From contig JAGWRO010000064.1 in NCBI GenBank assembly GCA_028876495.1, forward strand, positions 1 to 64,000: a stretch of 64,000 bases of DNA. Reading direction: 5' to 3'. The notes beneath the pieces are model-generated. The model worked only from the letters and a program-made list of their open reading frames with translations, did not search any database and was not told the origin of the DNA. Numbering within the stretch: position 1 is the stretch's first letter; each line of letters opens with the position of its first letter. The position numbers were made by a program, and so were the translations under genes. This stretch comes from Bacteroidota bacterium. Its GTDB lineage: Bacteria > Bacteroidota > Bacteroidia > Chitinophagales > Chitinophagaceae. Below, in pieces: positions 48,478 to 58,700 of the stretch.

Positions 48478-48509
48478 CAGTAAACGAATAAATAATGAAG
48501 ATTTTTATT
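48478..48509 (+). repeat. copy of the 32-bp dispersed intergenic motif
   Basis: Exact CAGTAAAC, AATAAATAA and GATTTTTATT; three bases differ from the copy at 43449. It lies in the 103-bp gap between two minus-strand genes. Confidence 0.75.
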
Positions 48510-48527
48510 TTACTCTTTTTGCATCCG

Positions 48528-49181
48528 CTAACTAATGATCTTTCCGTCTTTCATGTGAAGAAGCCGGTCGCTAAGCTGTGCCAGTTCTTCATTATGAGTA
48601 ACAATCAGGAAAGTCTGCTGAAAACGGTTCCGCAGGTCAATAAATAAATTGTGCAATTCTTTTGCGTTAGCCGAATCCAGGTTTCCTGTTGGCTCATCCG
48701 CCATCACCACCGAGGGATTATTGATGAGCGCACGAGCCACGGCCACCCGCTGCTGTTCACCTCCTGAAAGCTCTCCGGGCTTGTGTTCGCCACGATCTTT
48801 AAGGTTTAATAATTCCAGTAGTTCTCCGGCTCTTTTTTCGACTTCCTTATTTTTTTTACCGGCGATCCATGCCGGAATGCATATATTTTCAACTGCAGAA
48901 AATTCAGGTAGCAAATGATGAAACTGGAATACGAAGCCAATATGTTCGTTTCTGAAAGCAGCCAGTTTTTTACCTTTTAACTGGCTTACCTTCACATTGT
49001 CAATGATCATCTCCCCTTTATCAGCCAGGTCGAGCGTTCCTAAAATATGCAACAAAGTGCTCTTTCCTGCGCCGGACGAACCTGCGATGCTCACAATCTC
49101 CCCTTTGGAAATTTCAATATCTACGCCTTTCAAAACCTCTAAAGAGCCGTAATTTTTATGAATATTGGTTGCTTTTAACAT
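48528..49181 (-). CDS. LolD-like ABC transporter ATPase
   Basis: From the ATG at 49181 ([16 protein letters not shown]) the protein has 217 residues; ATG at 49235 would add 18 hydrophobic residues that do not belong to the family. Walker [10 protein letters not shown], signature [10 protein letters not shown] and Walker [14 protein letters not shown] are intact. It matches the LolD/MacB class, which energises LolCE lipoprotein release or MacB-type export. No permease is adjacent, so the partner must lie elsewhere. Confidence 0.88.
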   Translation of the reverse strand: MLKATNIHKNYGSLEVLKGVDIEISKGEIVSIAGSSGAGKSTLLHILGTLDLADKGEMIIDNVKVSQLKGKKLAAFRNEHIGFVFQFHHLLPEFSAVENICIPAWIAGKKNKEVEKRAGELLELLNLKDRGEHKPGELSGGEQQRVAVARALINNPSVVMADEPTGNLDSANAKELHNLFIDLRNRFQQTFLIVTHNEELAQLSDRLLHMKDGKIIS

Positions 49182-49298
49182 GATTAAATGTAAGAGTAAA
49201 ATTGAAACTGAAAAATTAAAAAAAAATAACCTCAACTATTGCAATATAATGACGCAAAATCCGTAATCTACTGACAAATGGGTTGTTAAAAAACAATA

Positions 49299-49329
49299 TT
49301 TGGTTTTCTAAATATAACTTTTACATTTG
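49299..49329 (+). promoter_or_regulatory. Bacteroidota-type promoter of the DUF2795 gene
   Basis: TTTG (49299-49302) and TACATTTG (49322-49329) with 19 bp between them are an exact match to the -33/-7 consensus, 57 bp before the start codon. Confidence 0.7.
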
Positions 49330-49386
49330 CGGAAAATTAGAAAGCCCGATTTTCAGTTTGATAACTAAAAATAAAAGATTAAAAAT

Positions 49387-49611
49387 ATGTTTTGGACATT
49401 AGAACTTGCCTCACACCTCGAAGAAGCTCCGTGGCCTGCAACCAAAGATGAATTGATTGATTATGCAATTCGCAGCGGTGCCCCGTTGGAAGTGGTTGAA
49501 AATTTACAGGAACTTGAAGACGAAGGCGGTGATATATATGAAAGCCTGGAAGACATCTGGCCCGATTACCCCAGTCAGGAAGATTTCTTTTTTAATGAAG
49601 ATGAATATTAA
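49387..49611 (+). CDS. small acidic DUF2795 protein
   Basis: A 74-residue, very acidic protein: FWTLELASHLEEAPWPATKDELIDYA with AIRSGAPLEVVENLQELEDEG, which matches the DUF2795 family. The C-terminus is rich in Asp/Glu (DEDEY type). It has a strong own promoter (49299-49329) and a strong terminator, so it is probably highly expressed. The function is unknown. Confidence 0.85.
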   Translation: MFWTLELASHLEEAPWPATKDELIDYAIRSGAPLEVVENLQELEDEGGDIYESLEDIWPDYPSQEDFFFNEDEY

Positions 49612-49618
49612 GAAAGAA

Positions 49619-49659
49619 AGTTTAAATGGTTTAGAAAGTTTAGATGGTTTAGATTACGA
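49619..49659. repeat. period-9 GTTTAGA tract
   Basis: Four to five units of (G)TTTAGANN/GTTTAAATG follow the DUF2795 stop. A similar tract in reverse orientation is at 54672-54708. Confidence 0.6.
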
Positions 49660-49683
49660 TTAAGATCACCTTTTTATACTTAT

Positions 49684-49718
49684 AAAAAAGACCGCTCTCT
49701 TTCAGAGCGGTCTTTTTT
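49684..49718. terminator. bidirectional terminator, 15-bp perfect stem
   Basis: AAAAAAGACCGCTCT and AGAGCGGTCTTTTTT around a 5-nt loop, between the DUF2795 gene and convergent fabI. Confidence 0.92.
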
Positions 49719-49749
49719 ATAAGTAACCCAAAGCAAATAAAATGGTTAA

Positions 49750-50562
49750 CTATTTTTCCATTTGTTCTATTACATCGTGTGTTACCCCGGTAGTAGAAAA
49801 CCCTCCGTCGTGAAAAAGATTTTGCATGGTAACATATTTGGTAAGATCACTGAAAAGTGTCACCACATATTTCGCACAATCCTCACCGGTAGCATTTCCT
49901 AATGGGCTCATTTTTTCAGCATAATTAATAAACCCGTCAAATCCTTTCACGCCGCTACCGGCAGTAGTCCGGGTAGGAGATTGCGAAACAGTATTTACCC
50001 TTACTTTATTTTTTAATGCATAATGATAACCAAAGCTACGCGTAATACTTTCCAATAAAGCCTTGGCATCTGCCATTTCACTATAATCCGGAAACACACG
50101 CTGAGCTGCTATGTAAGTAAGAGCCACTACGCTTCCCCATTCATTTAATGCGTCAAGTTTATAACAGGTTGCCAGTAACCGATGCAGGCTTGTCGCTGAT
50201 ATATCCATCGTTTTTTGATTAAAGCCATAATCAATTTCTGTGTAAGGTTTTCCTTTGCGCATATTAAGGCTCATGCCCACAGAGTGCAAAATAAAATCGA
50301 AGCTTCCGCCAAAATGTTCTTTCGCTTTCGTAATTAAATTCAACATATCCTCGTTGCTGGTAACATCGCAGGGAATAACCGGTGCATTTATTTTTTCAGC
50401 CAACTTGTTGATCTCTCCCATTCGCATCGCAATCGGTGCATTGGTTAAAATAATTTCAGCACCTTCGTCATAGCACTCCAAAGCAGTTTTCCACGCTATC
50501 GATCTTTCATCCAGCGCTCCGAATATAATTCCCTTCTTTCCTTTCAATAAATTGTACGACAT
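49750..50562 (-). CDS. fabI: enoyl-[acyl-carrier-protein] reductase FabI
   Basis: A 270-residue FabI: KKGIIFGALDERSIAWKTA binds NADH, and the catalytic YSEMADAK has the Tyr-x6-Lys spacing. SQSPTRTTAGSGVKGFDGF and FSDLTKYVTMQNLFHDGGFS follow. It carries out the last reduction in fatty acid elongation. It is single, ended by the terminator at 49684. Confidence 0.95.
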   Translation of the reverse strand: MSYNLLKGKKGIIFGALDERSIAWKTALECYDEGAEIILTNAPIAMRMGEINKLAEKINAPVIPCDVTSNEDMLNLITKAKEHFGGSFDFILHSVGMSLNMRKGKPYTEIDYGFNQKTMDISATSLHRLLATCYKLDALNEWGSVVALTYIAAQRVFPDYSEMADAKALLESITRSFGYHYALKNKVRVNTVSQSPTRTTAGSGVKGFDGFINYAEKMSPLGNATGEDCAKYVVTLFSDLTKYVTMQNLFHDGGFSTTGVTHDVIEQMEK

Positions 50563-50694
50563 AGATTTTTATTTTTTTACAAAGTAAGTTTTATTGGTGA
50601 ATTGATTTATTGTCGAATTGTTCTATTGTTCATAACTATCTCACAAATACTTTTAGTGAAAAAAAAAGCAACTTTCTACTTTAGATCGTGTGCT

Positions 50695-50784
50695 TTCACA
50701 TTTTCACATTTTCCCATTTTCACATTTTCACATTTCAAACTGTCCCTTCTTCATTAGCACATTAGCTAATCAGCTAATTAGCAA
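50695..50784. repeat. low-complexity short-period tracts
   Basis: Four to five TTTTCACAT units (50695-50738) are followed by AGCTAATTAG-type units (50759-50784). They fill most of the 223-bp gap between recN and fabI, which otherwise holds nothing I can identify. Confidence 0.6.
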
Positions 50785-50785
50785 A

Positions 50786-52450
50786 TTAATTAGCCATCAT
50801 TTCCCTGGCATTCTCAAATGCAGCAGCAGTAGGCTTTTTACCGCTTAGCATGGTGGCTATCGCTGTTATTCTCTCATCCGGGTTTAATACTTTTATCGCC
50901 GTGATAATTTTATCTTCTTTAATTTCTTTGTACACAAAAAAATGAGTGTCAGCCTTTGCTGCTATCTGTGGCTGATGGGTTATAGAAATCACCTGGTGAG
51001 CCGATGAAAGTTCTTTGATAATAATACCCACCTGTCGTGCTGCTTCGCCGCTAATGCCAGAATCTATTTCATCAAAGATCAGGGTTGGCAGTTGCACACT
51101 TTTTGCAACTAATGATTTTATGCTTAACATTAAACGGCTCAATTCACCGCCGCTGGCCACTTTACGTAGGGGTTCAAACTGGCGGTTGCCCGATGAAAGG
51201 TTGGCATTAAACAAGAATTCAATTTTATTATTGCCAAAAGAATTCAATGTTTCTTCTTCATTTATTTCTACTTTGATCTTCGCGTTGGGCATACCTACCT
51301 GGGATAAAAGCTGATTCACCTTTTCTTCAAAAGGCGAAATTTCATTTTGCCTTTTCCCCGAAATGATTTTTGCTTTTTTAAACGCCTCTTCAAAATATTC
51401 TTTAGATTGTTTTTCCTTTTTTTCAATCGCTTCTGTAAGATTGGTTACTTTTTCCAGTTCTCCTTCAAGCCTGTCTTTTATTTCAATTAATTCAGCAGTA
51501 GTATTTACATTGTGTTTCTTTAAAAGAGCGTAACCCACAGCCATCCTGTCATTCAACTGGTTGATCTTTTCTTCATCGTAATTCACCTTGTTATTAATGG
51601 TATCGATTTCAGAAGCAATGTCTTTCATTTCGATTTGCAAAGAGTTCAACCTCTCATTCAAAGATTGGATTTCAGGATACACTTTCAGGAGGCTTTGTAA
51701 TTTCTGGTTAACTGCTTTTATCTGCTGAACCATGGGCTGTTCACTTTCTTCCATCTGGAAATAAATTTCTGAGAGTACGGATTTTATATTCTCAGCATTA
51801 CTCATCAATTTCAATTCAGCATCAATGTCTTCAATTTCATTTTCAGCAAAATTGGCCTCGTTCAATTCGTCAAATAAAAATTGATTGTAGTCCAATTCTT
51901 TATTGGCAGCCAACTGCTCTTCTTTTAATCTTTCCAGTTCCTGCAATTCCTTCCTGTATTTTTTAAAAATAGCCTGGTATTCATCAAGCAATTTTCCATT
52001 GCCTGCCAGCGCATCTATTACTTCACGCTGAAAATCATTATTGTTTAATTCCAGGGTATCAAACTGCTGGTGAAGATCTACCAGCAATTGGGATAATTGT
52101 TTAAGCTGGGTAAGTGTTACAGGCGTATCGTTGATGAAAGCCCGCGATTTGCCGTTTGCTGATATCTCACGCCTGATCAGCATTTCGGGTTCGCAATCCA
52201 AATCGTTTTTTGTTAGAAACTCTTTTACCGCAGAATAATTGGTTTTAAACATTCCCTCAATAAAACACTTTTTTTCTTTATCCAGCAAAACAGAAGTATC
52301 GGCTCTTTCACCCAAAATCAAATTCAGCGCTCCCATCAGGATGCTTTTTCCGGCACCTGTTTCCCCGGTAATAATATTAAGATGGTTAGAGAATTTGATC
52401 TCAAGCAAATCGATGATAGCGTAATTATGTATATGTAATTGCTGCAGCAT
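50786..52450 (-). CDS. recN: DNA repair protein RecN
   Basis: A 554-residue SMC-like ATPase: Walker A GETGAGKSILMGAL near the N-terminus, long central coiled coils, signature VASGGELSRLMLS and Walker B LIFDEIDSGISGEAA. It acts at DNA double-strand breaks. Length and motifs match RecN. It follows a terminator (52560-52577) and is read separately from the zinc-ribbon gene. Confidence 0.95.
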   Translation of the reverse strand: MLQQLHIHNYAIIDLLEIKFSNHLNIITGETGAGKSILMGALNLILGERADTSVLLDKEKKCFIEGMFKTNYSAVKEFLTKNDLDCEPEMLIRREISANGKSRAFINDTPVTLTQLKQLSQLLVDLHQQFDTLELNNNDFQREVIDALAGNGKLLDEYQAIFKKYRKELQELERLKEEQLAANKELDYNQFLFDELNEANFAENEIEDIDAELKLMSNAENIKSVLSEIYFQMEESEQPMVQQIKAVNQKLQSLLKVYPEIQSLNERLNSLQIEMKDIASEIDTINNKVNYDEEKINQLNDRMAVGYALLKKHNVNTTAELIEIKDRLEGELEKVTNLTEAIEKKEKQSKEYFEEAFKKAKIISGKRQNEISPFEEKVNQLLSQVGMPNAKIKVEINEEETLNSFGNNKIEFLFNANLSSGNRQFEPLRKVASGGELSRLMLSIKSLVAKSVQLPTLIFDEIDSGISGEAARQVGIIIKELSSAHQVISITHQPQIAAKADTHFFVYKEIKEDKIITAIKVLNPDERITAIATMLSGKKPTAAAFENAREMMAN

Positions 52451-52559
52451 AAAAAAGGCAAATTACAATATTCTCTTGTTTTTCCGGATAGTTACGTGTC
52501 CAAAATTTTCTGGACTGAAGTTTATCATTCGAAAATTTTAAAAATAAAAAATAAAAAAA

Positions 52560-52577
52560 GGGTACTTTTTGGTACCC
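52560..52577 (-). terminator. terminator of the zinc-ribbon/Nif3 transcript
   Basis: GGGTAC-6 nt-GTACCC with a T7 run after it on the minus strand, 27 bp past the zinc-ribbon stop. Confidence 0.8.
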
Positions 52578-52603
52578 CTTTTTTATTTTTTATATAAATC
52601 TGT

Positions 52604-53359
52604 TTATTTTACTTCAATAGAACTTTCAAGATCATCATCCACTAAAATGCGTCCGCAGTTTTCGCAAACAATGATTTTTTTGCGTTGTTTTACTTCACTT
52701 TGTTTTTGAGGAGGAATAGCATTGAAACAACCCCCGCAGGAATCTCTTTCAACCGGAACAACGGCAAGACCATTTCGGTAGTTATTACGGATCCTGTCGT
52801 AGCTGGTGAGCAATCTTTCATCAACGGCGCTTCTTGCAGCTTCCTGTAATTTTCTATAATGTTTTTCTTCTTTATCAGTTTCTTCAATAATTTTTTCCAG
52901 TTCGCTTTTCTTTCCCTTCAGGTTATTTTCTTTTACACTGATCGCTTTTTTTGCCAATTCAAGTTGTTTCGCTTTTTCTGAAAGATCTTCAGTCGCATCT
53001 TTGATATGCTTTTCTGCAAGTTTTACTTCCAGGGTTTGCATTTCAATTTCTTTATTGATGGCTTCAAACTCGCGGTTATTTTTTACATTATCACTTTGCT
53101 TCTCGTATTTTTTAATAAGCTCCTGCGATTCTTTGATGGCAGTTTTTTTATCTTCAATAAACTGCTGCATCCCGTTCATTTCTTCCTCAATCCGGTTCTG
53201 TCGGGCATTTAATCCGGTAATTTCATCTTCAAGATCGCTGACTTCAATCGGCAATTCGCCTTTTAAAATCTCAATACCATCTAATTTGCTGTCTACTTTT
53301 TGAAGCTTTATAAGCGACGCTAATTTTTCTTCTACAGAATAATCTTTAACCTGTGCCAT
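52604..53359 (-). CDS. coiled-coil C4 zinc-ribbon protein
   Basis: A 251-residue protein, mostly a long coiled coil (about 15-190), ending in a C4 zinc ribbon: CGGC and CENCG separated by about 20 residues. It matches the zf-RING_7/CT398-like family. It regularly pairs with Nif3-like genes, as here (45 bp downstream of Nif3). The function is unknown; a link to nucleic acids or secretion has been suggested for relatives. Confidence 0.9.
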   Translation of the reverse strand: MAQVKDYSVEEKLASLIKLQKVDSKLDGIEILKGELPIEVSDLEDEITGLNARQNRIEEEMNGMQQFIEDKKTAIKESQELIKKYEKQSDNVKNNREFEAINKEIEMQTLEVKLAEKHIKDATEDLSEKAKQLELAKKAISVKENNLKGKKSELEKIIEETDKEEKHYRKLQEAARSAVDERLLTSYDRIRNNYRNGLAVVPVERDSCGGCFNAIPPQKQSEVKQRKKIIVCENCGRILVDDDLESSIEVK

Positions 53360-53404
53360 ATTTTATATGATAGTTTTAATTTTAAACGGCCTTCTACTTC
53401 CTGC

Positions 53405-54502
53405 TCAGGTAAAATAATTTACAGGATTAGTATTAATTTCCGTTTTTTGGACGGCAAAGTTAGTGAATTTCTTCTGCAAAAATTCAGTTAATAGTTCTAT
53501 AGTAAACTGCTCGCTTTCATAGTGCCCGATGTCAGCCAGGAATATCCGGTTATCCGCATCAAAAAACTCATGATATTTAACATCTCCTGTAATGTAAACA
53601 TCTGCTGATGCTGCAATTGCTGTTGGCAAAAGGAAAATTCCTGCTCCCCCGCAAACGGCTATTTTATGAACCGGTTTATTAAGAACTGAAGTATGTTTTA
53701 TTACCGTTAATTTAAAAGCTGATTTCAAAATCATCAACAATTCATTTTCTGAAACAGGATTGGGCAATTCTCCGATAAGTCCGCTCCCAATGCTCTCCTG
53801 TACATTTTCAAGTGCCTGGATATAATAAGCCACTTCCTCATACGGGTGCGATTCTTTCAGGGATTGAACAATTTTAGCCTGCAGAAAAGAAGGAAAAACG
53901 ACTTCTATCCTCGTTTCTTCTTCAGTGTGTAGTTCCCCGATTTTGCCCACGTAAGGATCACTTCCTTCGCCCGCTCTGAAAGTGCCGGTTCCTTCTACAT
54001 TAAAGCTGCATCGGTCATAATTTCCAATAGCACCTGCTCCGGCCTTAAATAGCGCTTTTCGTACTTCTTCTGCATTTTTTACCGGGGCGAATGTTACTAA
54101 TTTTTTCAGCGTACCTCCTTTTGGTAAAAGCGTTTTGCAATTTTGAAGCTGCAACTTTTCCGCGATCTTTTTATTAACTCCTTCCAAAACATTATCAAGA
54201 TTAGTATGAATGGCGTAAACAGCAATATCCTTTTTTATGGCAGCAATAACTGTTCGCTCCACATAATTTTTACCGTTCAGTTTTTTTAATCCCTTGAAAA
54301 TTATAGGATGGTGCGCTACAATCAAATTGCATTTTCTTCGCACCGCTTCTTCCACTACTTCTTCTGTTACATCCAGCGAAGTAATGATACCGCTGCATTC
54401 AGTATCGCTGTTGCCGATGATCAATCCTGCATTATCATAACTCTCCTGCAAACTAAGCGGCGCAATGGTTTCAAGAAATTGAACGATTTCTTTTATTTTC
54501 AT
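53405..54502 (-). CDS. Nif3-like dinuclear metal-centre protein
   Basis: A 365-residue protein with the Nif3/DUF34 core: QESYDNAGLIIG, VAHHPIIFKGLKK with metal histidines, HTNLDNVLEGVN, and the C-terminal half with GDVKYHEFFDA and DIGHYESEQF. An inserted PII-like domain (about 130-240) explains the length. Some Nif3 members act as GTP cyclohydrolase type or hydrolases; the activity is uncertain. Confidence 0.92.
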   Translation of the reverse strand: MKIKEIVQFLETIAPLSLQESYDNAGLIIGNSDTECSGIITSLDVTEEVVEEAVRRKCNLIVAHHPIIFKGLKKLNGKNYVERTVIAAIKKDIAVYAIHTNLDNVLEGVNKKIAEKLQLQNCKTLLPKGGTLKKLVTFAPVKNAEEVRKALFKAGAGAIGNYDRCSFNVEGTGTFRAGEGSDPYVGKIGELHTEEETRIEVVFPSFLQAKIVQSLKESHPYEEVAYYIQALENVQESIGSGLIGELPNPVSENELLMILKSAFKLTVIKHTSVLNKPVHKIAVCGGAGIFLLPTAIAASADVYITGDVKYHEFFDADNRIFLADIGHYESEQFTIELLTEFLQKKFTNFAVQKTEINTNPVNYFT

Positions 54503-54585
54503 TTAATGATTTTTAATTCTTTTCCAGGCTAATTAAAATGAACTTAAAGGTAGGAGTAAATGAAGACTTTTTTGGTGACGGGCAA

Positions 54586-54617
54586 AAGAGGAATTCAAAT
54601 TATTTGTCGGTTTACTG
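54586..54617 (-). repeat. weak copy of the 32-bp dispersed motif
   Basis: The first half is good (CAGTAAAC, then ACAAATAA) but the second half has diverged. It lies in the 210-bp gap upstream of the Nif3 gene. Confidence 0.4.
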
Positions 54618-54671
54618 GTTATCAACAAATATCGAATATCGAACAAGGAATATAAAATGAGGCAGTACCAA

Positions 54672-54708
54672 CGCTAAACTTTCTAAACTATCTAAACCCT
54701 CTAAACGA
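54672..54708. repeat. period-9 TCTAAAC tract
   Basis: Four units of (T/C)CTAAAC(NN) just after the PorP/SprF stop; the inverse of the tract at 49619. Confidence 0.6.
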
Positions 54709-54712
54709 TAAC

Positions 54713-55753
54713 CTAAAATCTCGGGCATCTTACCGCGTTGCTGGAAGAATTATCCCTGTCGAGAAATTTTTGATAAGAAAGAGAGAGCTCAAAGCCTCCG
54801 CGGGATTGGCTGGAAGTTTTTAAAGTAGAAATGTTTACGTCGTAGCTTAAGGCAAAGGTTAATGGCTTTAGCTCCATTTTTACTACCGGTATAAAAGCAT
54901 CGTTCCATCTTAAAAAACCGCCGCCCGAAATAATATATTGCGGATCATCAGGATAGGCATCTAACTTTAAACTGTAAAGCATGCCCCCGATCATTTCTGA
55001 ATAAGCGCCCTGGGTAGAATAATCTGCATAAAAAGTCATGTAAGCATAGTCATTCAAAGTGGTTTTTACGCCCGCAGAATAAACCCACTTTGGATAAATC
55101 TTTACAGCCGCATCATTATAAAAAGAAACCTTTGCCGATTGATTAAAATGATGATACCCAACGCCAAAATAAAGATTGTCATCAGGATTGCTGCCTATCT
55201 GCGAATTGAAACTTAAACCGGCGCTGCCATCAAAATATAAAAAATTATTAGCGCTGAAATTTTCGCCTGTTGCAAGGGTAGCATCTCCTCCTACGCCGTT
55301 GTACTGGCTGTTGGTGGTCATTTTGGAAGCATCAAACCTTCTTTGCACCATTCCTGCAGAAAAACCTGCAGAGAGGTACATATTCCTGTCTTCACTCAAA
55401 GATTTATGGTAATTTAAAACAGGAAGCACACTGGTAGAAGTAAGACCGATCGTGCCGGCTTTGTCGTATAAAATGGCGCCGCCTATGGTAAGAAAATCGT
55501 CACCATGGCCTACCGGTAATTTATATTCTGCATTTAAGGAAGACGTCTGAAAAGGAACCGTAACCGAATTCCATTGATTTCGAAAAACCCCTTGTATCCT
55601 CAGGTCGCCACTAAAAATGCCTGCAAGCGCCGGGTTGCGGAGAAGTGGTGTTTCTGAGAATTGAGAAAAGTGAATGTCTTGTGCCTTACTATTTGTTTGA
55701 AACATACAGGCAAAAACAAGGAAAATAATGGATTTGAAGATATCGGATTTCAT
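54713..55753 (-). CDS. type IX secretion PorP/SprF-family outer-membrane protein
   Basis: A 346-residue outer-membrane barrel: signal peptide (TNSKAQ), then DIHFSQFSETPLLRNPALAGIFSGD, of which FSQFSETPLLRNPALAG is the family hallmark, then FRNQWNSV. It probably helps deliver or anchor the adjacent PKD protein on the cell surface. The two genes are 43 bp apart and co-transcribed, a standard pairing for type B T9SS substrates. Confidence 0.92.
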   Translation of the reverse strand: MKSDIFKSIIFLVFACMFQTNSKAQDIHFSQFSETPLLRNPALAGIFSGDLRIQGVFRNQWNSVTVPFQTSSLNAEYKLPVGHGDDFLTIGGAILYDKAGTIGLTSTSVLPVLNYHKSLSEDRNMYLSAGFSAGMVQRRFDASKMTTNSQYNGVGGDATLATGENFSANNFLYFDGSAGLSFNSQIGSNPDDNLYFGVGYHHFNQSAKVSFYNDAAVKIYPKWVYSAGVKTTLNDYAYMTFYADYSTQGAYSEMIGGMLYSLKLDAYPDDPQYIISGGGFLRWNDAFIPVVKMELKPLTFALSYDVNISTLKTSSQSRGGFELSLSYQKFLDRDNSSSNAVRCPRF

Positions 55754-55796
55754 GGGAGAATCTTTCTGTTTCTCTAACGTTTTTAAAAATGTTATA

Positions 55797-58700
55797 TTAT
55801 CTGATCAGGGCTATATTTCCTTTAAAGGTGAGGGTGCTGTTGTTGTCACAAACCACCTGCAACATATATACAAATACATCAGGCGGCAGTTGATTTCCTT
55901 TAAAGGTTCCATCCCATCCTGCCGAGGCATCGTTGGCATTGAAATTTGATTTTTCAAAAACAATTTCACCCCAACGGTTAAACACTTTTAAATTTAAAAT
56001 CTTAAACACACCACTTCCTCTCGGGTAAAAAATATCGTTAACTCCATCACCGTTCGGTGTAAAGGTATTAGGCACAAAAATGTTAGCATTGTTACATAAC
56101 ACGTATACTGAAACTTTATCTTCAGCTACACATCCTCCTGCATTTTTAGCCCGTACGGTGTATTCCACCGATTCGGTCGGCTTTACAGTAATGGAAGGAT
56201 ACTTTTGAGAAACGATGCCGATAGATGGTGTCCATTCAACACTCGTTACGTCCGGCGAAATGGTTGGAATGATCTGGGTTTGATTACCCACGTTAATCGT
56301 TTGATCAGCACCTGCATTTACTTCCGGATAAGGGTAAACTTTCACAGGAATATAAGCGGTATCCTTAAAACAACCTTTGGAATCAGAACCGATCACCTGG
56401 TAAGTAATGCTGTTGGAAGGTGATGCAGTTGGTGATGAAACAGAAGGATTGTCAAGGCCGGTTGCAGGAAACCATGAATATTTATCAGTTCCCTGCGCAT
56501 ACAATTTTATTGATCGGCCAATACACAATGTATCAGGTTTGCTGAAGGTAAGCTTGAAAGGATATTTCACCACCAATGAAACCGAATCTACAGAAACACA
56601 ACCTTTGCTGCTGGTGCCTGTTACATAATATTGGATTGCAGAATCCGGCGTTGCAACAGGCGCTGCACAATTGGTACAGGAAAGATATTTTGAAGAACTC
56701 CACAAATAAGTTTGAGCACCCGAAACCTGTAAAGTTTCAGATGAGCCATAACAAACAACTGTATCCGCAGAAATTACCAAAGCAGGTATCGGATAAATTT
56801 CGATCGGTTGTAAGGCAGTATCATTACAACCATTACTGCTGAATCCTATCGCTTTTACAGTAAAATTTCCTGAGGTTGGATAAGTTTGATCAGCAGGGTT
56901 TTGCAGCGTTGATACATTACCGTTAGCAAAATCCCATTTCCATGAAACAGTTGATGTATCAGGATTGGCAACCGTTCCTGAAAAATGCATTACCGCAGGA
57001 ACACAGGCGCCCGCACTTCCGTTAATTACAATTTTAGGACTCCGGTTTACTATTACCGGTTCAGGATTTTGAATCGAATCCATACAACCATTTTTTGTAA
57101 CTACTTTTAGTGAAGCTTTAAATGAACCGGGGCGGTTATAAAGATGACTGGGTTGTGGTGCAGTAGAAGTAGTACCGTCACCAAAGTTCCAAAAATAGCT
57201 GGCGATCGCATCATTGGTTATGCTGGTGTTGGCAAAACTTACTGATCCCGAATCGCACACCAAAGCGACATTGCGATCAAAAGAAGCAGTAATATCATAA
57301 ACACCGATAGAATCTTTGCCGGTTACCGCTACCTTGCAACCATTTACATCTTCCAGTATCATTTTAGGCAAATACTTCCCGGGCGCAGTGTAAGTGTGCA
57401 CCACATTAGAGTCTTTGGTAGCAATAGTAGTTCCGTCGTTAAAATCCCAAACAAAAGAAATATTCTTTTTCGTATGCGCCTGGAAACTAGTTTGAAGCGG
57501 ATTACACCCGGCCATATTGGTATAAGTTAAAAGGCCTGAAGGGCCGTTCACTGTTATTCTTTGAGTTTTTTGTGAAGTACAACCAGACACGCTATAAATA
57601 GTAAGCACCGCATTAAAAGTTCCCGCAGTTGAATAGAAATGGGAAGGATTGCGCTCTGTGGAGGTACTTCCATCGCCAAAATCCCAACTCCAACTCGAAT
57701 AATTTACCGAGTTGTTGGTAAAATTCGCGATCAATGGCGGACAGGTTCCAATGGTATCACTTACTGTAAAATCAGCTTTAGGATTTCCTATTCTTACGTA
57801 ATCAGGTTTTGAAATATAGCTGCTGCAACCATATTGATCTTTGATGGAAAGGCTTACAGAATAAGTTCCTTCAACGGGGTACAGGTGTACAGGATTTTTT
57901 TGGGTAGAAACGGTTCCATCGCCCAAATCCCACGTATAAGCAAGTCCGGGGCCCGAAGAAGAATTCACAAAATTTATGGGTTTACTGGTACAGGAGAGTG
58001 TGTCAGCGGTAAAAGCGGCTACCGGTTTTGAAATGATAATAGCGTTTGTTTTGCTGAGCGTATCAGAACATCCTCCTGAATCAGAAACGACTAAAGAAAC
58101 CGTATAATTTCCGGGAGCTGAATAATTGTGATTAAAAGGGCCGGAATTTAAATTTTGAGTATTCCCATCACCCCAATTCCAACTCCATTGCTGAATAGGA
58201 TGCGTTCCATCGCTATAAGAACTGTCGAAAAAGTTTACGGTGTTATTTAAGCAGGTACCTGCTACCGTAGAATGAAAAACAGCCGTTGGTCCGTTTACCC
58301 GGACTGCAAATGGTTTGGTAACCGAATCCATACAACCGTTGATGTCTTTTAAAATTAGTGTAACGTTGTATGCCGAAGCTTTATCGTATTGATGGCTGAT
58401 GGAATTGGTTGAATCAGAAATAAAAGTACCATCTCCAAACTTCCAGGTATATAAACTAACATGCCCCGGAATACTGTTGATGGCATCAAAAGTAACAGGC
58501 GTATTTCTACAGGTTTGTGCATTACTCAAATTAAAATCAGCAATTTCCCAGATGATCTGCACCGTTTCAGTTTTGGTTTCAGAACACCCGCTTGCCTGGT
58601 TGGTAACGGTTAATGAAACATTATACACACCTGCGCTAAGATAATTATGCACCGGGTTTTGTTGGGTTGAAGTAGTGCCATCTCCAAAATCCCAAAGCCA

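Noticed and set aside
3994..48509. The 32-bp motif as a Bacteroidota promoter.
   Set aside because: It lacks TTTG-N19-TAnnTTTG in either direction, and copies lie between convergent genes and at stop codons.
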